Source: JADJDM01 sp044352985 (GTDB lineage: Bacteria; Bacteroidota; Bacteroidia; B-17B0; Aurantibacillaceae). Taken from it: DNA of 64,000 nt. This document shows, one piece after another, positions 36,371 to 44,750 of this stretch. A program made the translations under genes and the position numbers. The notes below the pieces were generated by a model, which was given only the letters and a program-made list of their open reading frames with translations, searched no databases and was not told where the DNA came from. Every line of letters begins with the position of its first letter. The first letter of the stretch is position 1. The stretch covers positions 62,001 to 126,000 of the forward strand of contig JBILCU010000007.1 in the NCBI GenBank assembly GCA_044352985.1. The letters are read 5' to 3'.

Positions 36371-38397
36371 CGAAAGAAAATTTGCATCGCCTGTTAAAAA
36401 GGCAACTTAAAGAACATGCAGTGAATCCCGAAGAATTGCCTGGTAATGTCAGGCAATTTTTAAATGCGGTAAACTCTGCATATATCGATTTTGATAAGGA
36501 TTTAGAACATACAGAGCATATATTAAAAGAAAGTTCTCAAGAACTCTTTAAAAAAAACAAGGAACTCAATTTATTAAACTCCGAACAAGAAAAAATAATT
36601 GAAACAAAAACTCGCGATTTAATAGGCATTACACGAAATTTGCAAAATGCGGAAAAAATTGCAGGACTTGGTAATTTCAGCTGGGATATCTTAAACGGAG
36701 AAGTTGTTTTGTCAAAACATTTTTGTGAAATGATCGGAATTTCTGTTGAACAAACTCAATTATCAACTGATGATTTGGGAGGCTTGTTTGTAGAAAGAGA
36801 AAAAATTGTAAGTGCAATTGAAGAAGCTATTCTTCATACTAAAAAAGTTGTTATTGAGCAGTTACAGTTAAAACACGATAATGAAAGAATTTTTATATTG
36901 GAAGGAGAAGTAATAAAAAGCAAAGGCAATGCAAATTTATTTACAGGTGTTTTGCAAGATATTACAGATCAAAAGAAACGTGAAAATGCCTTGAATACTA
37001 CTTTACAGGAACTTGAAAATTACAAAAAGGCAATTGATCATGCCGGTATAATTTCAAAAAGTGATCAAAAAGGAAACATTACTTATGTAAATAAAATGTT
37101 TCTAGAAATAAGTGGTTATTCAGAGGCTGAGTTAATTGGGGCCAATCACAATATTGTAAATTCTGGACTGCATGATAAAAAGTATTTTGGCAACATGTGG
37201 AATACGATTTCATCGGGAAAAGTTTGGAAGGGAATTTTTAGAAACAGAAAAAAAGATGGTAACAACTATTGGGTAGATTCTACGATTGTCCCTTTTGTAA
37301 CAAATGGAAAAATTCAGGAATACATTTCCATTCGATTTGATATCACTGAAAAAATGTTGATTCATCAAAAGGTAGAAGAGCAAAAAGTATTTTACGAAAC
37401 TATCTTAAATAATATTCCAGTAGATATCGCTGTATTCAATGAAAAACGCCAATACCTTTTCATAAATCCAATTGCGGTCAAAAATCCTGATGTTAGAAAA
37501 TTCATTATTGGCAAAGATGATTTTGAGTACTGCAAACATTTTGAAAAAAATATAAATATTGCCATACAACGGAAGGAATTATTTGATAAAGTAAAAACTA
37601 CCAAAGTAGAAACAGAATTTCTAGATAAGCAATTGAAAAAAGATGGAAATGCAGTATATAATTTAAGAAAATTCTTCCCGGTTATTAATGATAAAAACGA
37701 GTTGATTTACATGATTGGTTTCGGTATTGACATAACTGAAAATGTAGAGCAATCTTTAAAAATTGAAGAATCATTAAAAGAAAAAGAAGCTTTATTAGGA
37801 GAAGTTCACCATCGTGTTAAAAATAATCTTGCACTTGTTTTGGGTTTAATTGAAATGCAAATTGCAAAATCAAATAATGATTCGTTAAGGCAGGAATTAA
37901 GTGAAGTTCAACATCGTATTTCTGCTATGTCGCTTATACATGAAAAACTTTATAAAACTTCTAATTTTGCAAAACTAGATTTAAGAGATTATCTTCAAGA
38001 TTTAGTCAAATTTCTAAATGGATTTTATAGTAAAGGTAAAAATGTAAAATTATATTTTGAAATGGAGTCTGTTTTAGCATCCACAAAAAAAGCAATACCT
38101 GTAGCATTGATTGTAAATGAGCTAATAACAAACTGCTACAAATACGCTTTTAAAGACAGAACAAACGGAGAAATAGTAATTAAGTTAAACAGATGCGATG
38201 GTATTTCTAGTTTAACAATTAAAGATGACGGACCTGGTTTACCCGAAGGAATGGATTTAACAAAACTAAATTCACTTGGATTTAAATTATTAAATATATT
38301 TACAAAACAACTTAAAGGTAATTATGTTGTTAATAATGAAAATGGCTTAAGTATAACCATTAATTTTAAAGATGAGCAAGAAGGTTTTAATAGTTGA
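36367..38397 (+). CDS. PAS-domain sensor histidine kinase (HisKA_2 type)
   Basis: A 676-residue soluble kinase; no membrane segments are seen. Order: N-terminal coiled coil (about 50-90), three PAS domains (about 95-205, 220-330, 345-460; the second with GNITYVNKMFLEISGYSEAELIG and NYWVDSTIVPF), then the HisKA_2 dimerisation block EVHHRVKNNLALVLGLIEMQ with the phospho-His at 481 or 482, and a HATPase domain (LIVNELITNCYKYAF, IKDDGPGLPEG, LGFKLLNIF). It is expected to phosphorylate the receiver encoded by the next gene, which overlaps its 3' end by 26 bases. Together with the FIST protein upstream, it forms a three-gene phosphorelay; the stimulus is unknown. Confidence 0.93.
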   Translation: MTKENLHRLLKRQLKEHAVNPEELPGNVRQFLNAVNSAYIDFDKDLEHTEHILKESSQELFKKNKELNLLNSEQEKIIETKTRDLIGITRNLQNAEKIAGLGNFSWDILNGEVVLSKHFCEMIGISVEQTQLSTDDLGGLFVEREKIVSAIEEAILHTKKVVIEQLQLKHDNERIFILEGEVIKSKGNANLFTGVLQDITDQKKRENALNTTLQELENYKKAIDHAGIISKSDQKGNITYVNKMFLEISGYSEAELIGANHNIVNSGLHDKKYFGNMWNTISSGKVWKGIFRNRKKDGNNYWVDSTIVPFVTNGKIQEYISIRFDITEKMLIHQKVEEQKVFYETILNNIPVDIAVFNEKRQYLFINPIAVKNPDVRKFIIGKDDFEYCKHFEKNINIAIQRKELFDKVKTTKVETEFLDKQLKKDGNAVYNLRKFFPVINDKNELIYMIGFGIDITENVEQSLKIEESLKEKEALLGEVHHRVKNNLALVLGLIEMQIAKSNNDSLRQELSEVQHRISAMSLIHEKLYKTSNFAKLDLRDYLQDLVKFLNGFYSKGKNVKLYFEMESVLASTKKAIPVALIVNELITNCYKYAFKDRTNGEIVIKLNRCDGISSLTIKDDGPGLPEGMDLTKLNSLGFKLLNIFTKQLKGNYVVNNENGLSITINFKDEQEGFNS

Positions 38398-38728
38398 AGA
38401 TGAGCAGTTAGTTGCTTACCTAATGGAAAATTATGTAACAGAAAACAACTGCTGTGAAGTAATTGCCTCAGTTGATAATGGCGATGAGGCGATTGAAATT
38501 GCTAAAAATGAAAAGCTTGATTTTATTTTAATGGATGTACGGATTGAAGGTGATAAAGACGGAATTGAAACTGCTTTAACAATTAATAAAGAACATGATA
38601 TTCCTATAATCTATACATCAGGAAATACTGATGAAAAAACAACCGAACGAGCAAATAAAACAAATATAGTTGGATTTTTAGTTAAACCCGTAAATAAAGA
38701 AGATTTACGCAAACTACTTTGCCCGTAG
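38372..38728 (+). CDS. Single-domain response regulator
   Basis: A 118-residue receiver domain only. The acidic pair is E9/D10 (VLIVEDE), the phospho-acceptor is D55 in FILMDVRI, the switch Thr is T82 (IIYTSGN), and the conserved Lys is K105 (GFLVKPVN). There is no output domain, so it may act on a partner protein, pass phosphate onward or serve as a phosphate sink, as in other HisKA_2 pairs. It starts within the kinase gene (26-base overlap), giving strong translational coupling. It is convergent with the SUI1-type gene, whose stop is only 4 bases away. Confidence 0.93.
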   Translation: MSKKVLIVEDEQLVAYLMENYVTENNCCEVIASVDNGDEAIEIAKNEKLDFILMDVRIEGDKDGIETALTINKEHDIPIIYTSGNTDEKTTERANKTNIVGFLVKPVNKEDLRKLLCP

Positions 38729-38732
38729 TTTT

Positions 38733-39074
38733 TTATCCACCCGCTTTTTTTACCTTGTAACCAAGCTGAATAAGTAAGTTCAATAGCTTATCTCGGTGAT
38801 CGCCTTGTATTAAAATATCACCATCTTTTACGCTTCCGCCAACGCCACATTTTTGTTTGAGCATTTTACCTAACGATTCCAAATCCTCTGTTTTACCTAT
38901 AAACCCACTGATTCTGCTTAAGAGTTTGCCACCTCCAATTCTATCTAAATAAATTTTTAACTGTTGTTGTGCCGGAGGTAATGTTTCGATTTCTTCTGAA
39001 TTCTCCAATTCGTAACTGAAATCAGGGTTGGTGCTATACACCACATTAGTTCTGTTTTTATCTTTTTTGCTCAT
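38733..39074 (-). CDS. SUI1/eIF1-like translation factor (YciH type)
   Basis: A 113-residue protein with the SUI1 fold in its C-terminal two thirds (LKIYLDRIGGGKLLSRISGF, LGKMLKQKCGVGGSVKDGDILIQGDHRDKLLNLLIQLGYKVKKAG), with the signature CGVGGSVKDG that in eIF1/YciH follows the basic loop. The N-terminus has VYSTNPDFSYE, as is common in bacterial members. Bacterial homologues can influence start-codon selection; the function in this lineage is not established. It overlaps the upstream TPR gene by 4 bases, so they are co-translated. Confidence 0.92.
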   Translation of the reverse strand: MSKKDKNRTNVVYSTNPDFSYELENSEEIETLPPAQQQLKIYLDRIGGGKLLSRISGFIGKTEDLESLGKMLKQKCGVGGSVKDGDILIQGDHRDKLLNLLIQLGYKVKKAGG

Positions 39075-40195
39075 TTCTTTTGACGAAAAAGTAAGTAAAT
39101 CAACATCAGTAAAAATACACTTAAAACGGCAATTAAGTAATACAATACATAGTTTTGATTTTTTAATTCTGCAATACTATGTTGTTCAGTTTTTGAATTA
39201 GCTGTAGGAATAAAATTAGTTTCGGCATCTTTGCTTTCTTCAATCAGTTTTAATTTTTCTTCGTAAAATAATTTTTGATAAAATATGGCAGAATCAGCTT
39301 CATTTATTGTTATAAAAAGTTTTACATTTAAGTCATATAGTGCAATTTTTCCTTCTGCGTATTCTTGCGTTTCGCTAATGCCAAATGCTTTTGAAATATA
39401 TTCCTTTGCTTGATTAATTTTGTTATTCTCTAACGAAACAGAGGCAAGATTTATATAAGAGTCTACTAAATCTGTTTGATTATCCATTAATTCTCTTAGT
39501 TCTCTCGCGTCATCATAATTTGCCCAGGCTTCATTCCAGTTTTTTTCTCTTTCGTAGGTAGCGCCAATGTTATTTAAGCAAAACGCTTTTAGTTCGTAGT
39601 CATTTAATTTTTCTGCCAATTGATAAGCTTTTTCAAAGTAATGTTTGGCAATAGAAATGTTTCCGTTTTCAAATTTGATGATTCCAATATTATTTAATGC
39701 ATTTGCTTTTTGTTTATCGTTTTTCAGTTCATTAAAAATAGAAAATGCCTCCAGATAAGCTTGTTCCGCATTTTCTTTTTGATTTTTATCACTGTATATG
39801 TTTCCAAGATTAATGAGTGTTAATCCAATCCCTTCTTTATTATTTATACTTTCCCAAATTGATAAAGCATAATTATGATGGTATTCTGCATTACTTAATT
39901 TCCCAGTTTTAAAATATAGTATGCCTAGCAAGTTATTTGCTTTTGCTATAACAAACTTATTTTTTGAGTTTAAAGCTGAGTTTTCACTAGCTTTGGCATA
40001 AATAAATGCATCGTGTATGTTTCTTGAACGTGTATCAAATCCTTTTTTATACAATTCCATTGCCTTTGCAGAATCATCAGGAATTTTTGTATAATGAAAC
40101 TCAATTAAGCTATCACTCTCCTGACTGATGAGTAAAATATTAAAACTCATTAATAGAAATAAAACAGAGATTTTATTTAAAATGATTGGATACAA
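39071..40195 (-). CDS. TPR-repeat protein with C-terminal membrane anchor
   Basis: A 374-residue protein. An N-terminal hydrophobic stretch (ILNKISVLFLLMSFNILLISQ) looks like a signal peptide; several tetratricopeptide repeats follow (AKANNLLGILYFKTGKLSNAEYHH, LINLGNIYSDKNQKENAEQAYLEAF, ALNNIGIIKFENGNISIAKHYFEKAY, CLNNIGATYEREKNWNEAWANYDDA). A single membrane span near the end (YVLYYLIAVLSVFLLMLIYLLF) leaves a short RQKK tail. This resembles the sensor half of Bacteroidota TPR histidine kinases, but no kinase domain is present. The start codon is TTG at 40195; a TACTTTTG box (40218-40225) supports it. The next internal ATG would cut the signal peptide. Confidence 0.78.
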   Translation of the reverse strand: MYPIILNKISVLFLLMSFNILLISQESDSLIEFHYTKIPDDSAKAMELYKKGFDTRSRNIHDAFIYAKASENSALNSKNKFVIAKANNLLGILYFKTGKLSNAEYHHNYALSIWESINNKEGIGLTLINLGNIYSDKNQKENAEQAYLEAFSIFNELKNDKQKANALNNIGIIKFENGNISIAKHYFEKAYQLAEKLNDYELKAFCLNNIGATYEREKNWNEAWANYDDARELRELMDNQTDLVDSYINLASVSLENNKINQAKEYISKAFGISETQEYAEGKIALYDLNVKLFITINEADSAIFYQKLFYEEKLKLIEESKDAETNFIPTANSKTEQHSIAELKNQNYVLYYLIAVLSVFLLMLIYLLFRQKK

Positions 40196-40217
40196 ACTTT
40201 AAAAATTAATTGAATAT

Positions 40218-40225
40218 CAAAAGTA
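40218..40225 (-). promoter_or_regulatory. -7 box TACTTTTG for the TPR-SUI1 operon
   Basis: Exact TAnnTTTG match on the minus strand, 22 bases before the TTG start; it supports initiation at TTG. Confidence 0.5.
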
Positions 40226-40318
40226 TTTATTTTTTGTTTTAATAATTTGTTAATTATTTAATCTATTCATTCAGGTTAAAGGATGTATTTTTAGTGCCTT
40301 AAAATCAAAACAAACAAT

Positions 40319-40972
40319 ATGAAATTTTTTATTGACACGGCTAACTTAGCGCAAATTAAAGAAGCGCAGGAGCTGGGCATTTTAGATGGTGTTACTACCA
40401 ACCCTTCGCTTATGGCAAAAGAAGGCATTAAAGGTGCAGAAGCCGTAAAGAAACATTACGTAGACATTTGCAATATTGTTGATGGCGATGTAAGTGCAGA
40501 AGTTATAGCTACAGATTTTGAAGGAATGATTAAAGAAGGCGAATCCTTCGCTGCTCTTCATCCACAAATTGTAGTTAAAGTACCAATGATTAAAGAAGGT
40601 ATTAAAGCAATAAAATATTTCTCATCGAAAGGAATTCGTACGAATTGTACATTGGTGTTTTCTGCCGGACAAGCCCTATTAGCAGCAAAAGCAGGCGCAA
40701 CATATGTTTCTCCTTTTATTGGTCGTTTGGATGATGTTAGCACTGATGGTCTTCAATTAATTGAAGATATTCGTGTTATTTATGATAACTATGGTTATGA
40801 AACCGAAATTTTAGCTGCCTCTGTTCGTCACCCAATGCACATTATTGAGTGTGCTAAAATTGGCGCTGATGTTATGACAGGTCCTTTATCTGCAATTATT
40901 GCATTAGCAAAACATCCGCTTACGGATAATGGTTTAGCAACCTTTTTAGAAGACGCAAAGAAATTTGCTTAA
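40319..40972 (+). CDS. Transaldolase / fructose-6-phosphate aldolase family
   Basis: A 217-residue short transaldolase-like TIM barrel (MKFFIDTANLAQIKEAQELGILDGVTTNPSLMAKEG). The Schiff-base Lys is in IVVKVPMIKEG, followed by IRTNCTLVFSAGQALLAAKAGATYVSPFIGRLDD and ILAASVRHPMHIIECAKIGADVMTGP. Short members either act as transaldolases in the pentose phosphate pathway or as fructose-6-phosphate aldolases; sequence inspection alone does not decide. It is cytoplasmic. It lies 44 bases before the enolase gene in the same direction, so an operon is probable. Confidence 0.93.
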   Translation: MKFFIDTANLAQIKEAQELGILDGVTTNPSLMAKEGIKGAEAVKKHYVDICNIVDGDVSAEVIATDFEGMIKEGESFAALHPQIVVKVPMIKEGIKAIKYFSSKGIRTNCTLVFSAGQALLAAKAGATYVSPFIGRLDDVSTDGLQLIEDIRVIYDNYGYETEILAASVRHPMHIIECAKIGADVMTGPLSAIIALAKHPLTDNGLATFLEDAKKFA

Positions 40973-41016
40973 TTCAGATTAAAGATTGAAGTATTAAGAT
41001 TAAAGAATTTAAAACT

Positions 41017-42309
41017 ATGTCATACATTTTAACCATCAATGCCCGTCAGATATTAGATAGTCGCGGGAACCCTACCGTTGAAGTAGATGTTTACACTGAA
41101 AGCGGAGCAATGGGAAGAGCTGCTGTTCCAAGCGGCGCATCAACCGGTACACACGAAGCCGTTGAATTACGCGATAATGATAAATCTCAATTTTTAGGAA
41201 AGAGCGTTAACAATGCCGTTCATAATGTAAACACCATTTTAAGAGAAGAATTAAAAGGCATGTACATTTTTGATCAAAATGGTATTGATAAAAAAATGTT
41301 GGAAATTGATGGTACCAATAACAAATCAAAAATTGGCGCAAATGCTATTTTAGGTGTTTCGTTGGCTGTTGCTAAAGCTGCCGCTGAAGAAGCTCGTCAG
41401 CCATTGTTTCGTTATGTGGGCGGAGTAAATGCAAATTTACTTCCAATCCCAATGATGAATATTTTAAATGGTGGCGCTCATGCAGATAATGGAATCGACT
41501 TTCAGGAGTTTATGGTAATGCCGGTTGGAGCGACTAGTTTTTCTGAAGGTTTAAGGATGGGCACAGAAGTGTTTCATCACTTAAAAGCTGTTTTAAAAAA
41601 ACAAGGTCTTTCAACCAATGTTGGTGATGAAGGTGGTTTTGCGCCAAATATCAAATCCAATGAAGAAGCCCTGAAAGCAGTTATTCAAGCCATTGAAGCA
41701 GCAGGTTATCGTCCTGGAGAAGACATGTATATTGCTATGGATGCTGCTGCATCAGAGTTTTATGATGCAAATGAAAAAATGTATGTCTTCAAAAAATCAA
41801 CCGGCGATAAACTAACATCCTCACAAATGGTTGATTTCTGGGCAGATTGGTGCAAGCGTTATCCAATCTTATCCATCGAAGATGGCTTTGCTGAAGACGA
41901 TTGGGATGGTTGGAAACAAGTTACGGATAAATTAGGAAAAACAGTGCAATTAGTAGGAGATGATTTATTTGTTACCAACGAAACCCGATTGGCACAAGGA
42001 ATTGATAAAGCTGTTGCCAATTCTATATTGGTAAAAGTAAATCAAATTGGTTCACTAACCGAAACCATTAATGCTGTACAGTTAGCACAAAACAGCAGTT
42101 ACACTTCAGTAATGAGTCATCGTTCAGGTGAAACAGAAGATACTACCATTGCAGATTTAGCAGTTGCTTTACGTTGTGGACAAATAAAAACAGGTTCTGC
42201 AAGTAGAAGCGATCGTATTGCAAAATACAATCAGTTATTGCGTATTGAAGAACAATTAGGAGATAATGCTCAATACCTTGGAAAAGACTTTAAGTTCTTA
42301 AAGAAATAA
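41017..42309 (+). CDS. eno: Enolase
   Basis: A 430-residue enolase converting 2-phosphoglycerate to phosphoenolpyruvate in glycolysis. Diagnostic blocks: ARQILDSRGNPTVEVDV, PSGASTGTHEAVELRD, GANAILGVSLAVAKAAA, MNILNGGAHADNGIDFQEFMVMP, NVGDEGGFAPNI, IEDGFAEDDWDGW, QLVGDDLFVTN, ILVKVNQIGSLTETI, SVMSHRSGETEDTTIADLAVA and GQIKTGSASRSDRIAKYNQLLRIEE. It is full length, with ATG start MSYILTINARQ. It follows the transaldolase-type gene and is closed by a strong terminator at 42328-42357. Confidence 0.98.
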   Translation: MSYILTINARQILDSRGNPTVEVDVYTESGAMGRAAVPSGASTGTHEAVELRDNDKSQFLGKSVNNAVHNVNTILREELKGMYIFDQNGIDKKMLEIDGTNNKSKIGANAILGVSLAVAKAAAEEARQPLFRYVGGVNANLLPIPMMNILNGGAHADNGIDFQEFMVMPVGATSFSEGLRMGTEVFHHLKAVLKKQGLSTNVGDEGGFAPNIKSNEEALKAVIQAIEAAGYRPGEDMYIAMDAAASEFYDANEKMYVFKKSTGDKLTSSQMVDFWADWCKRYPILSIEDGFAEDDWDGWKQVTDKLGKTVQLVGDDLFVTNETRLAQGIDKAVANSILVKVNQIGSLTETINAVQLAQNSSYTSVMSHRSGETEDTTIADLAVALRCGQIKTGSASRSDRIAKYNQLLRIEEQLGDNAQYLGKDFKFLKK

Positions 42310-42327
42310 AAAGTAAAATCCATTTTT

Positions 42328-42357
42328 AAAAAGGTTCTCATAAAAGAGAACCTTTTT
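42328..42357 (+). terminator. Intrinsic terminator after eno
   Basis: AAAAAGGTTCTC (42328-42339) pairs perfectly with GAGAACCTTTTT (42346-42357); the loop is ATAAAA. The T run follows directly, 18 bases after the stop. Confidence 0.9.
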
Positions 42358-42380
42358 GTTTTGTATTAAAATATTATTCA

Positions 42381-42968
42381 ATGTTTAACTACTACCAAAT
42401 TTATAAACCCTACAAAATGCTGTCGCAATTTGTTCCAATTGCTAAAAAAAGAACATTGAGTGATTTAAATTTCCACTTTGTTGAAGGTACAAATGCATTG
42501 GGTAGATTAGATGATAATAGCGAAGGGTTGTTATTACTCACCAATGATAAAAAAGTTAATCGTTTACTAATGAATCCTGAAAATAAACATCAACGAGTTT
42601 ATTGGGTGCAGGTTCATGGAGATGTGCAACAGAAGGCATTAGATCAACTAGAAAGTGGCGTTGATATTATTTTAGAAAAATCAATTTACAGAACTTTACC
42701 TTGCGAGGCCAAAATTATTTCAACACCTTTAAATTTACCTCTAAGAGCCCATCCTGTTGGAACTCATTTTAAAACTACTTGGCTTGAGTTAAAATTAATT
42801 GAAGGAAAGTTTCATCAGATCAGAAAAATGACCGATAAAGTAGGGCATCAAACCATGCGATTAATTCGTGTTTCTATAGAAGATGTTTTTTTACACAATT
42901 GGATTCCGGGAAGTGTACAAGAAATTAATCAAGATGTTTTTTACGATAAATTAAAACTTAAAATTTAA
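42381..42968 (+). CDS. rRNA pseudouridine synthase, RsuA/RluE type
   Basis: A 195-residue pseudouridine synthase of the RsuA family without the S4 domain. The catalytic block is ALGRLDDNSEGLLLLTNDKKVN, with the conserved Asp in GRLD; also KHQRVYWVQVHGDV, RTLPCEAKI, KTTWLELKLIEGKFHQIRKMTDKVGHQTMRLIRVSIE. Length and lack of an S4 domain fit RluE, which modifies 23S rRNA in E. coli; the exact target in this organism is inferred. The start is ATG at 42381, 23 bases past the eno terminator. Confidence 0.9.
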   Translation: MFNYYQIYKPYKMLSQFVPIAKKRTLSDLNFHFVEGTNALGRLDDNSEGLLLLTNDKKVNRLLMNPENKHQRVYWVQVHGDVQQKALDQLESGVDIILEKSIYRTLPCEAKIISTPLNLPLRAHPVGTHFKTTWLELKLIEGKFHQIRKMTDKVGHQTMRLIRVSIEDVFLHNWIPGSVQEINQDVFYDKLKLKI

Positions 42969-43061
42969 TTATAGGATTATTGTTTTTTAGGAAAGCTTCA
43001 TTTTATTTCTAAATAAAAAATTGCTAAACAATTATTAATTACAAAAAAAATATTGTAAGGA

Positions 43062-43646
43062 TTATGGTTTTTTATTTTCCGAAACAAATTTTTTAATGAT
43101 TTCTTCAGCATCTAAAAGTGCTGTGGAAAGTTCTTCGTTTAAAATAAAACGATCAAATAATTTAGCTGTTTTTAATTCTTTTTCAGCTTTTTCTAATCTT
43201 CTGGCGATACTTTCGTTACTATCTGTACTTCTACTTCTTAAGCGTTCTTCCAAAATTTTAATGGATGGTGGCATAACAAAAATTGCTAACGCTCTATCAC
43301 CAAATTGATTTTTTAAATTAAGACCGCCTTCTACATCAATATCAAAAATTACATGTTTACCCGCATCCCAAATTCGTTGAACTTCTGACCGTAAAGTGCC
43401 GTAACAAGTGCCTGCATAAACTTCTTCCCACTCTAAAAATTCACCGGCTTCAACTTTGTTTTTGAACTCATCCGGTGTTAAATAGTAATAATCCTTACCA
43501 TTTTCTTCTTTTCCTCTTTTTTGGCGGCTTGTAGCAGAAATAGAAAAATCAATATACTCTGGAAACACTTTTAAAAGGTGCCTTACTATTGTTGTTTTTC
43601 CTGAGCCTGAAGGAGCAGAGAATATGATTAACTTTCCATTTTGCAT
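43062..43646 (-). CDS. gmk: Guanylate kinase
   Basis: A 194-residue guanylate kinase phosphorylating GMP to GDP. The P-loop is IIFSAPSGSGKTTIVRHLL (near residues 6-24), followed by FSISATSRQKRGKEENGKDYYYLTPDEF (GMP-binding region), EWEEVYAGTCYGTLRSEV, HVIFDIDVEGGLNLK and IFVMPPSIKILEERLRSRSTDSNESIARRLEKAEKE. The longest frame starts with GTG at 43673 inside the terminator of the SiaC gene; ATG at 43646 (MQNGKLIIF) is the standard start. Because it lies directly after the terminator, its own promoter or readthrough must supply transcription. Confidence 0.95.
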   Translation of the reverse strand: MQNGKLIIFSAPSGSGKTTIVRHLLKVFPEYIDFSISATSRQKRGKEENGKDYYYLTPDEFKNKVEAGEFLEWEEVYAGTCYGTLRSEVQRIWDAGKHVIFDIDVEGGLNLKNQFGDRALAIFVMPPSIKILEERLRSRSTDSNESIARRLEKAEKELKTAKLFDRFILNEELSTALLDAEEIIKKFVSENKKP

Positions 43647-43661
43647 TACAAGTAATTTAAT

Positions 43662-43692
43662 AAAAAAGCACACCCAGTTTCCTGAGCATGCT
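43662..43692 (-). terminator. Intrinsic terminator after the SiaC gene
   Basis: The minus-strand RNA would fold as AGCAUGCUCAG (43682-43692) with CUGGGUGUGCU (43667-43677), all 11 positions paired if G-U wobbles are allowed, with a GAAA tetraloop and a following U6 run (43662-43667). It lies between the SiaC gene and gmk. Confidence 0.75.
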
Positions 43693-43715
43693 CTTGTTTA
43701 ATTTTTTAGATAAAA

Positions 43716-44096
43716 TTATTCTTCTATTTGTACCATTTTAAATGGCACTCCAATAATAGCTTGATAATCTTCACCCGCCTCTAACATATCTTCATCATCT
43801 TCTTCATAATGCCAGTTAATTGTAACTGCGCTACCTGATTTATGGATAGCTTCTAACTTTTTAAATACATCTAAAATACATTTTGATGAAGATGTATTGA
43901 AATATTCTAATTGAATATTTACATTAGTTTGACCTTTAGGACTTGAAGCATATTTATCCAATGAATCAACTAATGGTTTGTAAAATTCAATTGAATTTTC
44001 AGGGATTGAACGACCTTTAATTTCTAGAACTCCTGCAGCTAAATCAAAACTGATTGAAGGAGTTTTTGGTGTACCATCGATTGAGAACTTTTCCAT
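43716..44096 (-). CDS. siaC: SiaC family regulatory phosphoprotein (DUF1987)
   Basis: A 126-residue protein of the SiaC/DUF1987 family, with a STAS/anti-anti-sigma-like fold. In Pseudomonas, unphosphorylated SiaC activates the diguanylate cyclase SiaD; SiaB phosphorylates it and SiaA dephosphorylates it. Here the phospho-site region reads LEYFNTSSSKCILDVFKKLE, with Thr68 at the position of the known phospho-threonine. Also visible are TPKTPSISFDLAAGVLEIKGRSIPENS and VTINWHYEEDDEDMLEAGEDY. It lies 27 bases downstream of siaB and ends at a terminator. No siaA- or siaD-like gene is nearby, so the downstream target is unknown. Confidence 0.9.
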   Translation of the reverse strand: MEKFSIDGTPKTPSISFDLAAGVLEIKGRSIPENSIEFYKPLVDSLDKYASSPKGQTNVNIQLEYFNTSSSKCILDVFKKLEAIHKSGSAVTINWHYEEDDEDMLEAGEDYQAIIGVPFKMVQIEE

Positions 44097-44123
44097 TTTT
44101 TGAACCTATTTTATTTATTTATG

Positions 44124-44666
44124 TTAAACTTGTGAAACTCTAATATTTAAACTAAAAAAAGATACTTTTTCATCTATTCGCTCAAAATTGTATCCTAATT
44201 TCTGACCAGTTTTACGGGCGATATCTATCATTCCTAATCCACCACCACCTTTTAAAGACATCTCACCGTTATTCAATATCTGTTTGTAATAATCTTTTAA
44301 TTCATCTTTAGTTAAAGCGTTCACTTCATCTAAACGATTCTTCATTCCGGTAACATTTTCATTAGCAATGTAATTACCAGTTACAATAAGATAACCATCA
44401 TTATCTCTTGAAATCATGAAAATGGCAGATCTTCTTTCTCCAGTAATGCTAACAGTATCATCCATGTGATGATAGAGATTCTGTAAACACTCTACCAAAA
44501 CATTGTATACCTTTTTTTTCATTTTTGGTTCCTCATGCAAATTTTCCATTTTACTTTCCATAATTTGCAGGATGGATGTTAAAAGCTCAGACGTAATATC
44601 TCCCTTGAAAGAAAGGATGATATTGTGCTCCTCCATTTTGTGATAAAAATCAAAAATATTAAGCAT
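44124..44666 (-). CDS. siaB: SiaB family protein kinase
   Basis: A 180-residue GHKL-type kinase of the SiaB/DUF6272 family, expected to phosphorylate SiaC. N-terminal MEEHNIILSFKGDITSELLTSILQIME, then the N-box-like VLVECLQNLYHHMDD, MISRDNDGYLIVTGNYI, and the nucleotide-lid region LKGGGGLGMIDIARKTGQ, ending with FFSLNIRVS. The fold relates to anti-sigma kinases of the SpoIIAB type. It is cytoplasmic. Its direct coupling to siaC supports the function; an input phosphatase and output enzyme are missing from the locus. Confidence 0.88.
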   Translation of the reverse strand: MLNIFDFYHKMEEHNIILSFKGDITSELLTSILQIMESKMENLHEEPKMKKKVYNVLVECLQNLYHHMDDTVSITGERRSAIFMISRDNDGYLIVTGNYIANENVTGMKNRLDEVNALTKDELKDYYKQILNNGEMSLKGGGGLGMIDIARKTGQKLGYNFERIDEKVSFFSLNIRVSQV

Positions 44667-44750
44667 AATTTACTTTTAACATAAAACCGAAAACAAAAAT
44701 AAACAAAATTGTTGAATGTCAATTATATTTTTTAGAACTGCGAGTTTAGA

